This document shows positions 42,282 to 51,518 of a DNA stretch of 64,000 bases, one piece after another; position 1 is the stretch's first letter, and each line of letters starts with the position of its first letter. Source of the stretch: Bradyrhizobium sp. LLZ17 (GTDB lineage: Bacteria; Pseudomonadota; Alphaproteobacteria; Rhizobiales; Xanthobacteraceae); assembly GCF_041200145.1 (NCBI RefSeq), contig NZ_CP165734.1:2170001-2234000 (forward strand). Direction: 5' to 3'. Made by a program: the position numbers and the translations under genes. The notes below the pieces were generated by a model. It made no database searches and was not told the DNA's origin. It saw only the letters and a list, made by a program, of their open reading frames with translations.

Positions 42282-44015
42282 ATGCTGAATACCGCGACCA
42301 AGTCCGAAGCACCGGGCACCGAGCAGGAATTGACGGATGGCTTTCATCTCGTCATCGACGCGCTCAAGCTGAACGGCATCACCACCATCTATAATGTGCC
42401 GGGCATCCCGATCACGGATTTGGGCCGCATGGCCCAGGCCGCCGGCATTCGCGTGATCTCGTTCCGCCACGAGCAGAACGCAGGCTACGCCGCGGGCATC
42501 GCCGGCTATCTCACCAAGAAGCCCGGCGTCTGCCTCACGGTTTCCGCGCCCGGCTTCCTCAACGGTCTCACCGCGCTCGCGCACGCCACCACCAATTGCT
42601 ACCCGATGATCCTGGTGTCGGGCTCCTCCGAGCGCGAGATCGTCGACCTCCAGCAGGGCGACTACGAAGAAATGGACCAGCTCGCGATCGCGAAGCCGCT
42701 GTGCAAGGCGGCCTATCGCGTGCTGCACGCCCAGGACATCGGCATCGGTTTTGCCCGCGCGATTCGCGCGGCCGTCTCCGGCCGTCCCGGCGGCGTCTAT
42801 CTCGATTTGCCGGCGAAGCTGTTCGGGCAGGTGATGAATGCCGAGGCCGGCCAGAAGTCGCTGGTCAAGGTGATCGATGCGGCCCCTGCGCAGATCCCCT
42901 CGCCCGCTTCGGTCAAGCGCGCGCTCGACGTGCTCAAGAGTGCAAAACGTCCACTCATCATCCTCGGCAAGGGCGCGGCCTACGCGCAGGCCGACGAAGA
43001 GATCAAGAGCTTTGTCGAGAAGAGCGGCATGCCGTTCCTGCCGATGAGCATGGCCAAGGGCCTGCTCTCCGATACCCATCCGCAATGCGCTGGTGCTGCC
43101 CGCTCGACGGTGCTGAAGGAATCCGATGTCGTGATGCTGATCGGCGCGCGGCTGAACTGGCTGCTCTCGCACGGCAAGGGCAAGAGCTGGGGCGAAGCGC
43201 CGAAGAAGTTCATCCAGGTCGATATCGAGCCCCGGGAAATGGACTCCAATGTCGAGATCGTCGCGCCCGTCGTCGGCGACATCGGCTCGGTCGTTTCGGC
43301 CTTCAACCAGGCGATGGCTGCGGGCTGGACTGCGCCGCCGGCCGAATGGACCAAGGCCATCGTTTCGAAGCGCGAAGAGAACGTCGCCAAGATGGCGCCG
43401 AAGCTCATGAACAACAAATCGCCGATGGACTATCACGGCGCACTCGGCGTGCTGAAGAACGTCATCAAGGAGCATCCCGACGCGATCCTCGTCAACGAGG
43501 GCGCCAATACGCTCGACCTCGCCCGCGGCGTCATCGACATGTACAAGCCGCGCAAGCGTCTCGATGTCGGCACCTGGGGCGTGATGGGCATCGGCATGGG
43601 CCAGGCGATCGCGGCGGCGCTCGAGACCGGCCACCCCGTGCTCGCGGTGGAAGGCGACTCGGCCTTCGGCTTCTCGGGCATGGAGGTCGAGACCATCTGC
43701 CGCTACGACCTGCCGATCTGCGTCGTCATCTTCAACAATGACGGCATCTATCGCGGCACCGACGTCAACAGCGTCAACGCCGATCCCGCGACCACCGTGT
43801 TCGTCAAGGGCGCGCGATACGACAAGATGATGGAAGCCTTCGGCGGCGTCGGCGTGAATGCCACCTCGCCCGACGAGCTCAAGCGCGCAGTCAACGAAGC
43901 GATGGCTTCACGCAAGCCGACGCTCATCAACGCGGTGATCGATCCGGCGGCCGGCTCTGAGAGCGGCCGCATCGGCAACCTCAATCCGCAGAGCGTCTTG
44001 CAGAAGAAGAAGTAA
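42282..44015 (+). CDS. oxc: Oxalyl-CoA decarboxylase
   Basis: A 577-residue thiamine diphosphate enzyme (Oxalobacter Oxc: 568). The N-terminal [21 protein letters not shown] and [18 protein letters not shown] carry the catalytic Glu; the ADP-binding middle domain follows, and the cofactor motif [19 protein letters not shown] runs to NNDGIYRG. It decarboxylates oxalyl-CoA to formyl-CoA. The frame extends upstream into gntR, but the ATG at 42282 lies 50 bp after that gene. Forms an operon with frc. Confidence 0.95.
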   Translation: MLNTATKSEAPGTEQELTDGFHLVIDALKLNGITTIYNVPGIPITDLGRMAQAAGIRVISFRHEQNAGYAAGIAGYLTKKPGVCLTVSAPGFLNGLTALAHATTNCYPMILVSGSSEREIVDLQQGDYEEMDQLAIAKPLCKAAYRVLHAQDIGIGFARAIRAAVSGRPGGVYLDLPAKLFGQVMNAEAGQKSLVKVIDAAPAQIPSPASVKRALDVLKSAKRPLIILGKGAAYAQADEEIKSFVEKSGMPFLPMSMAKGLLSDTHPQCAGAARSTVLKESDVVMLIGARLNWLLSHGKGKSWGEAPKKFIQVDIEPREMDSNVEIVAPVVGDIGSVVSAFNQAMAAGWTAPPAEWTKAIVSKREENVAKMAPKLMNNKSPMDYHGALGVLKNVIKEHPDAILVNEGANTLDLARGVIDMYKPRKRLDVGTWGVMGIGMGQAIAAALETGHPVLAVEGDSAFGFSGMEVETICRYDLPICVVIFNNDGIYRGTDVNSVNADPATTVFVKGARYDKMMEAFGGVGVNATSPDELKRAVNEAMASRKPTLINAVIDPAAGSESGRIGNLNPQSVLQKKK

Positions 44016-44078
44016 GCCCTCCCCTTCAACCCTTATTCCCTGCGGTTTGCGGGGGCAGACAGAGTACGGAGCAACACG

Positions 44079-45355
44079 ATGACCAAGGCGCTCACGGGCG
44101 TTCGCATTCTCGACTTCACCCACGTCCAGTCCGGACCGACCTGCACGCAGCTGCTCGCCTGGTTCGGCGCCGACGTGATCAAGGTGGAACGGCCGGGTGT
44201 CGGCGACATCACCCGCGGCCAGTTGCAGGACATCCCGAATGTGGACAGCCTGTATTTCACCATGCTCAACCACAACAAGCGCTCGATCACGCTCGACACC
44301 AAGAACCCCAAGGGCAAGGAAGTCCTCACCGAGCTGATCAAGAAGTGCGACGTGCTGGTCGAGAATTTCGGCCCCGGCGTGCTCGACCGCATGGGCTTTC
44401 CCTGGGAGAAGATCCAGGCGATCAACCCGAAGATGATCGTCGCCTCGATCAAGGGCTTTGGTCCCGGACCGTACGAGGACTGCAAGGTCTACGAGAACGT
44501 CGCGCAGTGCACCGGCGGCGCCGCGTCCACCACGGGCTTCCGCGACGGCCTGCCGCTCGTCACCGGCGCACAGATCGGCGACAGCGGCACCGGCCTGCAT
44601 CTGGCGCTCGGCATCGTCACCGCGCTCTACCAGCGCACGCATTCGGGCAAGGGCCAGCGCGTCACCGCCGCGATGCAGGACGGCGTGCTCAACCTCGCCC
44701 GCGTCAAGCTGCGTGACCAGCAGCGCCTGGCCCACGGTCCGCTCAAGGAATACAGCCAGTTCGGCGAAGGCATTCCGTTCGGCGACGCCGTGCCGCGCGC
44801 CGGCAACGATTCCGGCGGCGGCCAGCCCGGCCGCATCCTCAAGTGCAAGGGCTGGGAGACCGATCCCAACGCCTACATCTACTTCATCACCCAGGCCCCG
44901 GTCTGGGAGAAGATCTGCGACGTGATCGGCGAGCCGACCTGGAAGACCGATCCGAACTACGCCAAGCCGGCGGCGCGCCTGCCGCGCCTGAACGAGATCT
45001 TCGGCCGCATCGAGCAGTGGACGATGACCAAGACCAAGTTCGAGGCGATGGAGATCCTCAACAAGGACGACATCCCCTGCGGCCCGATCCTGTCGATGAA
45101 GGAGATCGCCGAGGACCAGTCGCTGCGCGCGACCGGCACCGTGGTCGAGGTCGATCATCCCACCCGCGGCAAGTACATCTCCGTCGGCAACCCGATCAAG
45201 CTGTCGGACTCCCGAGCGATGTGGAGCGCTCGCCCCTGCTCGGCGAGCACACCGACGAGATCCTGCGCAGCGTGCTCGGCTTCAGCGATCACCAGGTCGC
45301 CGATATCCACAAGTCCGGCGCGCTCGATCCGCCGCAGAAGCAGGCCGCGGAGTAA
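44079..45355 (+). CDS. frc: Formyl-CoA:oxalate CoA-transferase (frameshifted near its end)
   Basis: About 425 residues after correcting one frameshift (family usual 428). Class III CoA-transferase features: [44 protein letters not shown] and the catalytic Asp of [14 protein letters not shown]. At 45211-45213 a run of three C should be four: then KLSDS continues as [20 protein letters not shown] and ends at 45355. Uncorrected, the frame runs to 45392 with a non-homologous tail. It moves CoA from formyl-CoA to oxalate, closing the cycle with Oxc. GGAG precedes the ATG. Confidence 0.92.
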
Positions 45356-45378
45356 GCGATCTAGACTAAACCAAGACG

Positions 45379-45409
45379 AAAGGGCCGCCTGATCAGGCGG
45401 CCCTTTTTG
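45379..45409 (+). terminator. Rho-independent terminator after frc
   Basis: A 12-bp perfect stem AAAGGGCCGCCT / AGGCGGCCCTTT with a GATC loop followed by TTT, 24 bp beyond the corrected frc stop. Strong terminator for the gntR-oxc-frc transcript. Confidence 0.88.
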
Positions 45410-45852
45410 CTTCAGAAAAGCCGTGCGGTTGTGGGCCCAAACTCAAAAATTGAAAAACAACCCCATGCATAGTAGCTAACTCATTGGCTCCAAAAGCATT
45501 TCGTATTTTACGAATCTCATTTGACGCGTCGGGCAAAACAGGGGTAGCATGCTCTCATCCAAAAAGGGTCTTGCCCCCGCGCGCTACGCGCGACCGGCCC
45601 CAGCGCTGAATTAGGGACCGGACCCCAGGAACTGATGCGAGGGCCGGACGTTGGTCGGGCGTACTCCCGGAAATGTGAGCGTGCCGCCGCCACAGCGAGG
45701 CACCGAACACCTCGCGGAAGACCTGCCCAAAGCTGAAGAATCGCCCGCCTTGTCGTCCCCGAGGATGACAAGTCGATCGAAATCAGCTTGTGTGCGGGAG
45801 GCGTCGCGTCCGGCAGTTCGGGACCACGCTCGTTGATCAAACCGAGGTCGAA
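45410..45852. other. Non-coding gap after the oxalate operon
   Basis: About 440 bp without a convincing gene. The first 130 bp are AT-rich (GAAAAACAACCCCATGCATA, CATTTCGTATTTTACGAATC) and look like a dispersed rhizobial intergenic element. The rest is GC-rich with CGCGCGCTACGCGCG. Minus-strand frames here lack any recognisable protein pattern or ribosome-binding site. Confidence 0.5.
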
Positions 45853-46035
45853 ATGTCGAAAGATCAATCCTCTGATCGAGCCAAGCGTGAGGCCAACAAG
45901 GCATTCAAGCCTGTTCAAACGCAAAAGCCGATCAATGACTACGCGAAGGACCAGAACTCCTTCAACGAGAACCGCGAGCGGCTGAAAGCGGAGCGATTGG
46001 CCCGCGAGACCAAGGCGGGAGAGCGTTCCGAATAG
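45853..46035 (+). CDS. Conserved small hydrophilic protein
   Basis: A 60-residue, highly charged protein (MSKDQSSDRAKREANKAF, then NENRERLKAERLAREtype helix ending KAGERSE). GAGG lies 6 bp before the ATG. The Arg/Lys/Glu-rich composition predicts a single long helix. It resembles short rhizobial proteins of unknown role and lies with two other small genes at 46112-46633. Confidence 0.6.
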   Translation: MSKDQSSDRAKREANKAFKPVQTQKPINDYAKDQNSFNENRERLKAERLARETKAGERSE

Positions 46036-46111
46036 GACGCTCTGTGGCAGCTAGAATCGCATCCGGGCGATCGAAGGTCGCACCAGGCCCGGCATCGAAT
46101 CGGTGCCTTGC

Positions 46112-46336
46112 CTACAACATCGAGAGCACGACGATCCCGTCTTCGAGCTCCCCCGAAGCCAGCCGCGTCCGCGCGATGCGCTCGAACTCGGTCCGGTATT
46201 TCTGAAGGTAGCTGAAGGCCTGCTTCTGCGTCGCAAACGTGGTCGCAAGCCGGCACATCTGTCGGCCCGCGCCGAGCGCGAGAAAGAAGGTGATTGTGCC
46301 ACCGCGGTCCGGTTTGACTCTAGGCAAGACCCGCAC
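46112..46336 (-). CDS. Small hypothetical protein
   Basis: Up to 74 residues, starting at a GTG (complement of 46334-46336). Protein-like segments are GRQMCRLATTFATQKQAFSY and LQKYRTEFERIARTRLASGE, ending LEDGIVVLSML. An amphipathic helix rich in Arg and Glu is predicted. No ribosome-binding site is clear; the true start may be internal. Not recognised. Confidence 0.5.
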   Translation of the reverse strand: MRVLPRVKPDRGGTITFFLALGAGRQMCRLATTFATQKQAFSYLQKYRTEFERIARTRLASGELEDGIVVLSML

Positions 46337-46390
46337 CCTTCGGCATGTGACCGGCCCTCTCCAGATCTTCGTCAGCGCGATTGAAGTCGG

Positions 46391-46633
46391 CTATTGCGGC
46401 TGCTTCTTCTTGCGCTTCGTCGAAGTGGGTGCCGGCAACGACGCTTGAAGGGTTGCGTCGGCGACTTCCTTGGCTTGACGCAGCTCTCGAAGCCGCGCCA
46501 TGTTCTTGCGAACATCGACGGCCTGCCTTTCGGCATCCGCCATCGCTTTTGCACCTTCTTCAGCAGCCAGGCGTTGTCGATTGGAACGCGCGATGCCTTC
46601 GGGTGACGGTTCTGCCGATCTCTTGGCGCTCAT
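46391..46633 (-). CDS. Conserved small helical protein
   Basis: An 80-residue charged protein: MSAKRSAEPSPEGIARSNRQ, then a long helix (EEGAKAMADAERQAVDVRKN) and a basic end STKRKKKQPQ. AGGGTG lies just upstream. Such helical, basic-ended proteins are common in Bradyrhizobium but uncharacterised. It is followed on the same strand by the 74-codon frame at 46112. Confidence 0.62.
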   Translation of the reverse strand: MSAKRSAEPSPEGIARSNRQRLAAEEGAKAMADAERQAVDVRKNMARLRELRQAKEVADATLQASLPAPTSTKRKKKQPQ

Positions 46634-46650
46634 CTTTCACCCTGTTCAAC

Positions 46651-46681
46651 AGAGAAAACCCGCTCAATCCAGGGATCGAGC
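46651..46681 (-). terminator. Terminator after cspA
   Basis: On the minus strand CCCGCTCGATC pairs with GATTGAGCGGG (one G-T pair), followed by TTTTCTCT. It lies about 45 bp beyond the cspA stop codon, fitting rho-independent termination. Confidence 0.7.
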
Positions 46682-46726
46682 GGGCAGCGTGCCGTTTCAG
46701 TACATCCGTGAAACGGCGCAGATAGC

Positions 46727-46936
46727 TCAAGCCAGCGAGAGGTTCTCAGCGCTGACCTTGCCCCGCATCTTGTCGGTCTTGGCCTCGAAGGTGACCTTCT
46801 GGCCCTCGGCGAGACCCGCAAGACCGGCCCGCTCGACCGCGCTGATGTGAACGAACACATCGTTGCCGCCGTCGTCGGGCTGAATGAATCCGAAACCCTT
46901 TTGGCCGTTAAACCACTTCACAGTACCTGTCGTCAT
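46727..46936 (-). CDS. cspA: Cold-shock protein (CspA family)
   Basis: A 69-residue OB-fold protein with both RNA-binding motifs: KGFGFI (RNP1) in [18 protein letters not shown] and VFVHI (RNP2) in [14 protein letters not shown]. It ends [10 protein letters not shown]. The start [11 protein letters not shown] is at the complement of 46934-46936. CspA proteins melt mRNA structure and antiterminate transcription. Its upstream region is long and gene-free, as expected for a cold-shock 5' leader. Confidence 0.95.
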   Translation of the reverse strand: MTTGTVKWFNGQKGFGFIQPDDGGNDVFVHISAVERAGLAGLAEGQKVTFEAKTDKMRGKVSAENLSLA

Positions 46937-47360
46937 TTTTCTTCTCCAAAGAGCACATATGTGCATTCCGCGTGACGTTCACGCGGAACCGTTTCAATTC
47001 GTCGATGTCGATGGAAAAGGAGCCCGCGGGCGCATTCAACAAGGCACAGCGGCTGAACGAACAACTTTAGGGTATACCTCATCACCCTCCCGCGCAAGGC
47101 TTGCCAAGGGGTTAATTGGGCCCAGGGACGCCCGGCGGGGCCGTCTTGCGGGGTTTGAGGCACTCAAGAGGCGCGTGTGGCAGCCGGTTTCGGACGCGCG
47201 CCCAGCGTTCCCCGCTCGCGATCCGCCGCAGCCGCTTTCAACAAAAAGCCAGCAAGAAAATCCAACAAATCATGTCGGACCCGCGCCGTGTCGTTCGTCC
47301 TCGGAGCATGAACGGGCAACAGACGTGAGCGTCCGGCCCTTCAATTGATGAGGAATGAAC
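46937..47360. other. Gene-free region, probable cspA leader
   Basis: About 420 bp between the divergent cspA and AHSA1-type genes. No credible frame was found. The first 150 bp upstream of cspA probably hold its promoter and 5' leader; the sequence GGGTATACCTCATCACCC lies near 47070. I see no classified element here. Confidence 0.45.
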
Positions 47361-47804
47361 ATGCCCAGCACTGTACGCCTGCACCGCGTTCTGACCACCA
47401 GCCCGGACAAAATCTACCGCGCGTTCCTCGAGGCGGACGCGCTTGCGAAATGGCTTCCGCCGAATGGCTTCACCTGCACCGTGCATCATCTGGAGCCCAA
47501 GGTCGGCGGCACCTTCAAAATGTCGTTCCGGAATTTTACGACGGGCAACGGCCACGCCTTCGGCGGCGAATATCTCGAGCTCGTGCCGGGCGAACGGCTA
47601 CGCTACACGGACAAATTCGACGACCCCAATCTGCCCGGCGAAATCCAGGTGACCGTGATGCTGAAGAAAGTATCGGTCGGCACCGAGCTCGAGGTCACGC
47701 AGGCCGGCATCCCGGACGCCATTCCGCCGGAAGCCTGTTACCTCGGCTGGCAGGAATCGCTGCGAAACCTCGCCAGGCTCGTCGAGCCCGAGATCAACCA
47801 GTAG
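47361..47804 (+). CDS. SRPBCC/AHSA1-family protein
   Basis: About 147 residues of the START/Bet v1-like fold. VRLHRVLTTSPDKIYRAFLE, ALAKWLPPNGFTC and KVGGTFKMSFRNFTTGNGHA are typical AHSA1-like segments, with LGWQESLRNLARLVEPEI as the C-terminal helix. The family binds hydrophobic ligands in a deep cavity. GAGGA precedes the ATG at 47361; an ATG two codons earlier is possible. No operon partner; the ligand is unknown. Confidence 0.85.
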   Translation: MPSTVRLHRVLTTSPDKIYRAFLEADALAKWLPPNGFTCTVHHLEPKVGGTFKMSFRNFTTGNGHAFGGEYLELVPGERLRYTDKFDDPNLPGEIQVTVMLKKVSVGTELEVTQAGIPDAIPPEACYLGWQESLRNLARLVEPEINQ

Positions 47805-47874
47805 CTAAACGCGATCCGGGTGAAAGCGGCTATCCGCGCGTCGATCCGTTCGATCGGATGCGCGGATCCATCCC

Positions 47875-47984
47875 CGTCATTGCGAGCGCAGCGAAGCAAT
47901 CCAGACTGTGTCCGAAGAGGGATTCTGGATTGCTTCCGCCTTCGCCGAGGCTTCGGCGGACAAGTCGCTACGCTCGCAATGACG
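47875..47984. repeat. Dispersed inverted repeat, family C
   Basis: Arms CGTCATTGCGAGCG and CGCTCGCAATGACG bracket about 80 bp with GCAATCCAGA / TCTGGATTGC sub-arms and a CTTCGCCGAGGCTTCGGCGG hairpin. A shorter relative is at 59069-59156. A typical rhizobial intergenic element, here between convergent genes. Confidence 0.75.
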
Positions 47985-48013
47985 GAGAATGAGGGACTCT
48001 TGGAGTGAACGAC

Positions 48014-49339
48014 TCACATCTTCGCCTTGAGCCCGCCATCCGCGGTCCAGCGGTCCGGCTCGGCACTATGTCCGATCAAGGCGAGGCCGTAGGCGATCGA
48101 CTCGAACTGGTCGCCCGACATCAGCCGCTCGTTGCCGAACCGGTCGGCGAACAGTTTTCGCACGGCAGGTACGAATGAGGTGCCGCCGGTCAAGAAAACC
48201 TTCTCGATGTCGCGCGCAGTGACGCCCGCCTCGCCCAGCACCTTGTCGACGGTGGCCCCTAGCCGCGCGATATCGTCGGCGATCCAGGCTTCGAATTTTT
48301 TCCGTGTGATGATCGAGCCGATATCGACGCCGCCGCCCTTGAAGCGGAAGTCCACCTCGTCCCGGGCCGACAGCGCGACCTTGGCGTCGGACACCGCGCG
48401 GTACAGCGAAAAGCCGAGGTCGAGGTCGACGATGGTGATGAAATCCTGAAGCAGGGCCGGCTTCAGCGCGGTGCGCGACAGCTCCCGCAGCTCGCGCAAA
48501 TCGCCGTTGCTCTTCATCAGCGCCAGTTGATGCCAGCGCGCGAGGTTGGTGTAGTGGCTATTCGGGATCGGCAGCACCTTGTCGAACGAACGAAAGCTCG
48601 AGCCTTTGCCCAGCCGCGGTGAGACGACGTGGTCGACGATGCGATAATCGAAAGTGTCACCCGCAATGCCGATGCCGGCATGGCCGAGCGGCTCGGCGCG
48701 CAAGTTTCCGCCCGCGCGCGAAAAACGCATCACCGAGAAATCGCTGGTGCCGCCGCCGAAATCCGCAACCAAAACTGTCGCATCGCGCTCGAGCCGGCGC
48801 GCGAAGGAGAACGCAGCGCCCACCGGCTCGTAGACATAGCGGGCGTGCGGCGCGCCGAGGCGCTCGAACGCGGCCCGGTAGCGCTGCATCGCCAGCGCCT
48901 CGTCGGGATTGCCACCGGCGAAGCGCACCGGACGGCCGACCGTGATGTTGGCCGCCTCGAAGCCGAATTTCTCGCCGCCATGGCGGGCCAGCGTCCGCAG
49001 GAACGCCGCCAGAATATCCTCGAATTTGTAGCGCTGCCGGAACACCTGGGTGGTGTTGAAGCTGCTGCTCGCTGCGAAGGTCTTGAACGACTGGAGGAAG
49101 CGGTAGATGTGGCGTCCTTCGAGAAACTGCTCGATCGCCCAGGGGCCGCCTTCAGCCTGGGCGCCGGCTCCCGGCCGATCTTCCCAGAAGCACAGGGCCG
49201 ACACATAGACGCTGTGCCGCTGCCCGCCATGGTCGAAGCGAATGGCCTCGACCCGGCGGTCATCCACCGCGATCGCGACGACCGTATTGCTGGTTCCAAA
49301 ATCAATGCCGATCGAGACGGCGGGCGAGGCGCTCGACAT
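48014..49339 (-). CDS. Hsp70-family protein (YegD-like)
   Basis: A 441-residue actin/Hsp70-fold ATPase lacking the usual substrate-binding domain. Phosphate-1 loop GIDFGTSNTVVA, connect and phosphate-2 motif LVADFGGGTSDFSVMRF, and adenosine motif VFLTGGTSFVPAVRK are present. The length (E. coli YegD: 450) and features match the YegD group, whose cellular role is not established. It is monocistronic. The preceding intergenic region carries an operator-like palindrome, but that faces the next plus-strand gene. Confidence 0.9.
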   Translation of the reverse strand: MSSASPAVSIGIDFGTSNTVVAIAVDDRRVEAIRFDHGGQRHSVYVSALCFWEDRPGAGAQAEGGPWAIEQFLEGRHIYRFLQSFKTFAASSSFNTTQVFRQRYKFEDILAAFLRTLARHGGEKFGFEAANITVGRPVRFAGGNPDEALAMQRYRAAFERLGAPHARYVYEPVGAAFSFARRLERDATVLVADFGGGTSDFSVMRFSRAGGNLRAEPLGHAGIGIAGDTFDYRIVDHVVSPRLGKGSSFRSFDKVLPIPNSHYTNLARWHQLALMKSNGDLRELRELSRTALKPALLQDFITIVDLDLGFSLYRAVSDAKVALSARDEVDFRFKGGGVDIGSIITRKKFEAWIADDIARLGATVDKVLGEAGVTARDIEKVFLTGGTSFVPAVRKLFADRFGNERLMSGDQFESIAYGLALIGHSAEPDRWTADGGLKAKM

Positions 49340-49530
49340 GAACCACTCTGCGAGATGACTGGAAAAGGGGGCAGACCACTAGCGGCTTTGCACTGCGGTG
49401 CCAAGACCTGGGCCGTTATGGCCAAGATCCGGATTTCGGGCCCAATCTAGCCCGAAGTGGCCGCTTTAACGGGCCGTCATGCTGCAACGCGAAAGATTAA
49501 ATGCTGCTATGCAATGTCATGCATCGACTT

Positions 49531-49547
49531 TGGCATCTGGTATACAT
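49531..49547. promoter_or_regulatory. GntR operator candidate 3, TGGCAT-N5-ATACAT
   Basis: Matches the TGGYAT-N5-ATRCCA element with one outer mismatch; the spacer is CTGGT. It lies 57 bp upstream of a 45-codon gene at 49604, exactly the spacing seen for gntR. Confidence 0.65.
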
Positions 49548-49603
49548 AGATTGCCTTTCGAAATGAGACAGTAATGCTGACCGTCTCGAAGAAAGGAATT
49601 CCG

Positions 49604-49741
49604 ATGTCCAAGACTGCTTCCGTCGCGCTCGCGCCCTCCCCCTCGCTGTTCGCCCGTTTCATGACCGCCGTCGACCGCCTCCTGATGGCGAGCGCCGAGA
49701 TCTCGAACCGCAATGGCGACCTCCCCCGCTTCGGCCTGTAA
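49604..49741 (+). CDS. 45-residue small protein in the proposed oxalate regulon
   Basis: ATG with AAAGGAA 6 bp upstream, 45 codons, TAA. The sequence begins MSKTASVALAPSPSLF, has a central amphipathic helix (FARFMTAVDRLLMASAEI) and ends SNRNGDLPRFGL. A GntR-type palindrome lies 57 bp upstream, and a strong terminator 62 bp downstream delimits a single-gene transcript. No homologous domain is recognised. The setting argues that it is a real gene co-regulated with oxalate uptake and breakdown; its function is unknown. Confidence 0.7.
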   Translation: MSKTASVALAPSPSLFARFMTAVDRLLMASAEISNRNGDLPRFGL

Positions 49742-49802
49742 GGGCATCGCGCGTCGAATTGTCGCGGCGGTTGTAAAACCGGCGAATTCCTACTTTCGAA
49801 GA

Positions 49803-49833
49803 ATGGCCCCGCCCAGCGGGGCCATTTCTATTT
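49803..49833 (+). terminator. Rho-independent terminator after the 45-codon gene
   Basis: A 10-bp stem ATGGCCCCGC / GCGGGGCCAT with a CCA loop, followed by TTCTATTT. It separates the small gene from oxlT1. Confidence 0.9.
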
Positions 49834-49906
49834 GGGATTGGCTCATTCGCGTCGTCTCGCGGCGGTTGCGTCATAAGCGCGCAACGGGCCGCGCGCGCTT
49901 GTAGCT

Positions 49907-49923
49907 TGGCATAATGAATACAA
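49907..49923. promoter_or_regulatory. GntR operator candidate 4, TGGCAT-N5-ATACAA
   Basis: Member of the TGGYAT-N5-ATRCCA set with spacer AATGA, 50 bp upstream of the first antiporter gene. It has two mismatches in the right half-site. Confidence 0.55.
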
Positions 49924-49972
49924 GAATGCTGCCAACGCTCGCTGAAAAATAGAAGCGCTCATTGGAGGATTC

Positions 49973-51261
49973 ATGACGGACATGGTTCAGGCAACATCGG
50001 CCCCTGCAGCCGCACGCGTCAGCGACACGTATCGCTGGGCGCAATTGGCGATCGGCGTCGCGGCCATGGTGATGATCGCCAATTACCAATATGGCTGGAC
50101 CTTCTTCGTCCCCGACATCCAGAAGACTTTTGGTTGGGATCGCGCCTCGATCCAGTGGGCTTTACGCTGTTCGTCTTGTTCGAGACCTGGCTCGTGCCGG
50201 TCGAAGGATGGTTTGTCGATAAATACGGTCCGCGCCTCGTCGTGCTCGTCGGTGGCGTGCTCTGCGCGGCCGGCTGGGCGATCAACGCGCAAGCCACCAC
50301 GCTCAACGGCTACTACCTCGGCATGATCATCGCGGGCATCGGCGCCGGCGGCGTCTATGGCACCTGCGTCGGCAACGCGCTGAAATGGTTTCCCGACAAA
50401 CGCGGCCTTGCCGCGGGCATCACGGCCGCGGGCTTCGGTGCGGGCTCTGCCCTCACCGTCGCGCCGATCCAGGCCATGATCAAGGACTCCGGATTCCAGA
50501 GCACCTTCCTCTATTTCGGCCTGGGACAAGGCATCATCATCTGCATTCTCGCCTTTTTCCTGCTCGCCCCAAAGCCAGGGCAGGTACCCAACGTGGTGGC
50601 GAATGCCGCTCTCGCGCAGAGCCGCCGCAACTACCAGCCGACCGAGGTGCTGCGTCAGCCGATCTTCTGGCTGATGTATTTCATGTTCGTGATCGTCGGC
50701 GCTGGCGGCTTGATGGTGACGGCGAACCTGAAGCCGATCGCGGTGGACTGGAAGGTCGACGCCGTGCCGGTGACGCTGATCGGCATGACCATGACCGCGG
50801 TGACGTTCGCAGCGACGATCGACCGCGTGCTCAACGGGCTGACGCGTCCGTTCTTCGGCTGGATCTCCGACATGATAGGCCGCGAGAACACGATGTTCAT
50901 CGCCTTCGGCATGGAAGGCTTTGGCATCTGGATGCTTTATCTCTGGGGCCAGGATCCGATCTGGTTCGTGATCCTGTCGGGCTTCGTGTTCTTTGCCTGG
51001 GGCGAGATCTACTCGCTGTTTCCCTCGACCTGCACCGATACGTTCGGCGCAAAATTCGCGACGACCAATGCCGGCCTGCTTTACACCGCCAAGGGCACGG
51101 CCGCGCTTCTGGTGCCGCTCGCCAATTATGTGCAGCAGAGTTCGGGCCATTGGGACAACGTCTTCATCCTCGCGGCTGGCGCCAACATCCTCGCCGCGCT
51201 GCTCGCGCTGTTGGTGCTCAAACCCTGGCGCAGGGTCGTGGTCGCGCAATCGGCGATCTGA
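49973..51261 (+). CDS. oxlT: Oxalate/formate antiporter-type MFS transporter 1 (frameshifted)
   Basis: About 429 residues after correction of one frameshift. The N-terminus (MTDMVQATSA, then WAQLAIGVAAMVMIANYQYGWTFF, FGWDRASIQW) is in one frame. After 50160 the conserved FTLFVLFETWLVPVEGWFVDKYGPR is in another; a missing base next to the T run at 50161-50163 explains it. Twelve membrane helices are predicted. It is about two-thirds identical by eye to the second antiporter gene downstream. OxlT exchanges oxalate for formate. GGAGG precedes the ATG. Confidence 0.88.
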
Positions 51262-51288
51262 CACGCCGCACACGTGATCACGTGCATG

Positions 51289-51316
51289 ACGCCCGGCCCT
51301 CGCGGCCGGGCGTTTT
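51289..51316 (+). terminator. Rho-independent terminator after oxlT1
   Basis: A 9-bp stem CGCCCGGCC / GGCCGGGCG with a CTCGC loop, followed by TTTT. Each of the two antiporter genes has its own terminator. Confidence 0.85.
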
Positions 51317-51403
51317 CGCGTTGCGGAAAACGCCAATTATTCTACAAATCCGAAGGAAAAGCCGCACTTTCTTGAGTCGGCCCCGCAGATAGGGCTTGCA
51401 TTC

Positions 51404-51420
51404 TGGAATATGGTATACCA
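51404..51420. promoter_or_regulatory. GntR operator candidate 5, TGGAAT-N5-ATACCA
   Basis: Member of the palindrome set with spacer ATGGT, about 100 bp upstream of the second antiporter gene. Confidence 0.65.
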
Positions 51421-51518
51421 AGCTTCCCGCTGCGCTTGCGACCATAAGACACAATGTTTGCGACATCTGGTCATCTTGGCAGTTGATGTCGATCAGACAG
51501 GCGCTTGGGAGGTTATCG

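Noticed and set aside
45517..45924. A 135-codon minus-strand frame downstream of frc
   Set aside because: No ribosome-binding site, no domain pattern, a composition typical of GC-rich chance frames, and overlap with a better-supported small plus-strand gene.
33270..51261. gcl, frc and oxlT1 as pseudogenes
   Set aside because: Each has one single-base indel at or beside a homopolymer run with intact homology on both sides. Decay would also leave substitutions and stops elsewhere. They are kept as CDS with a note.
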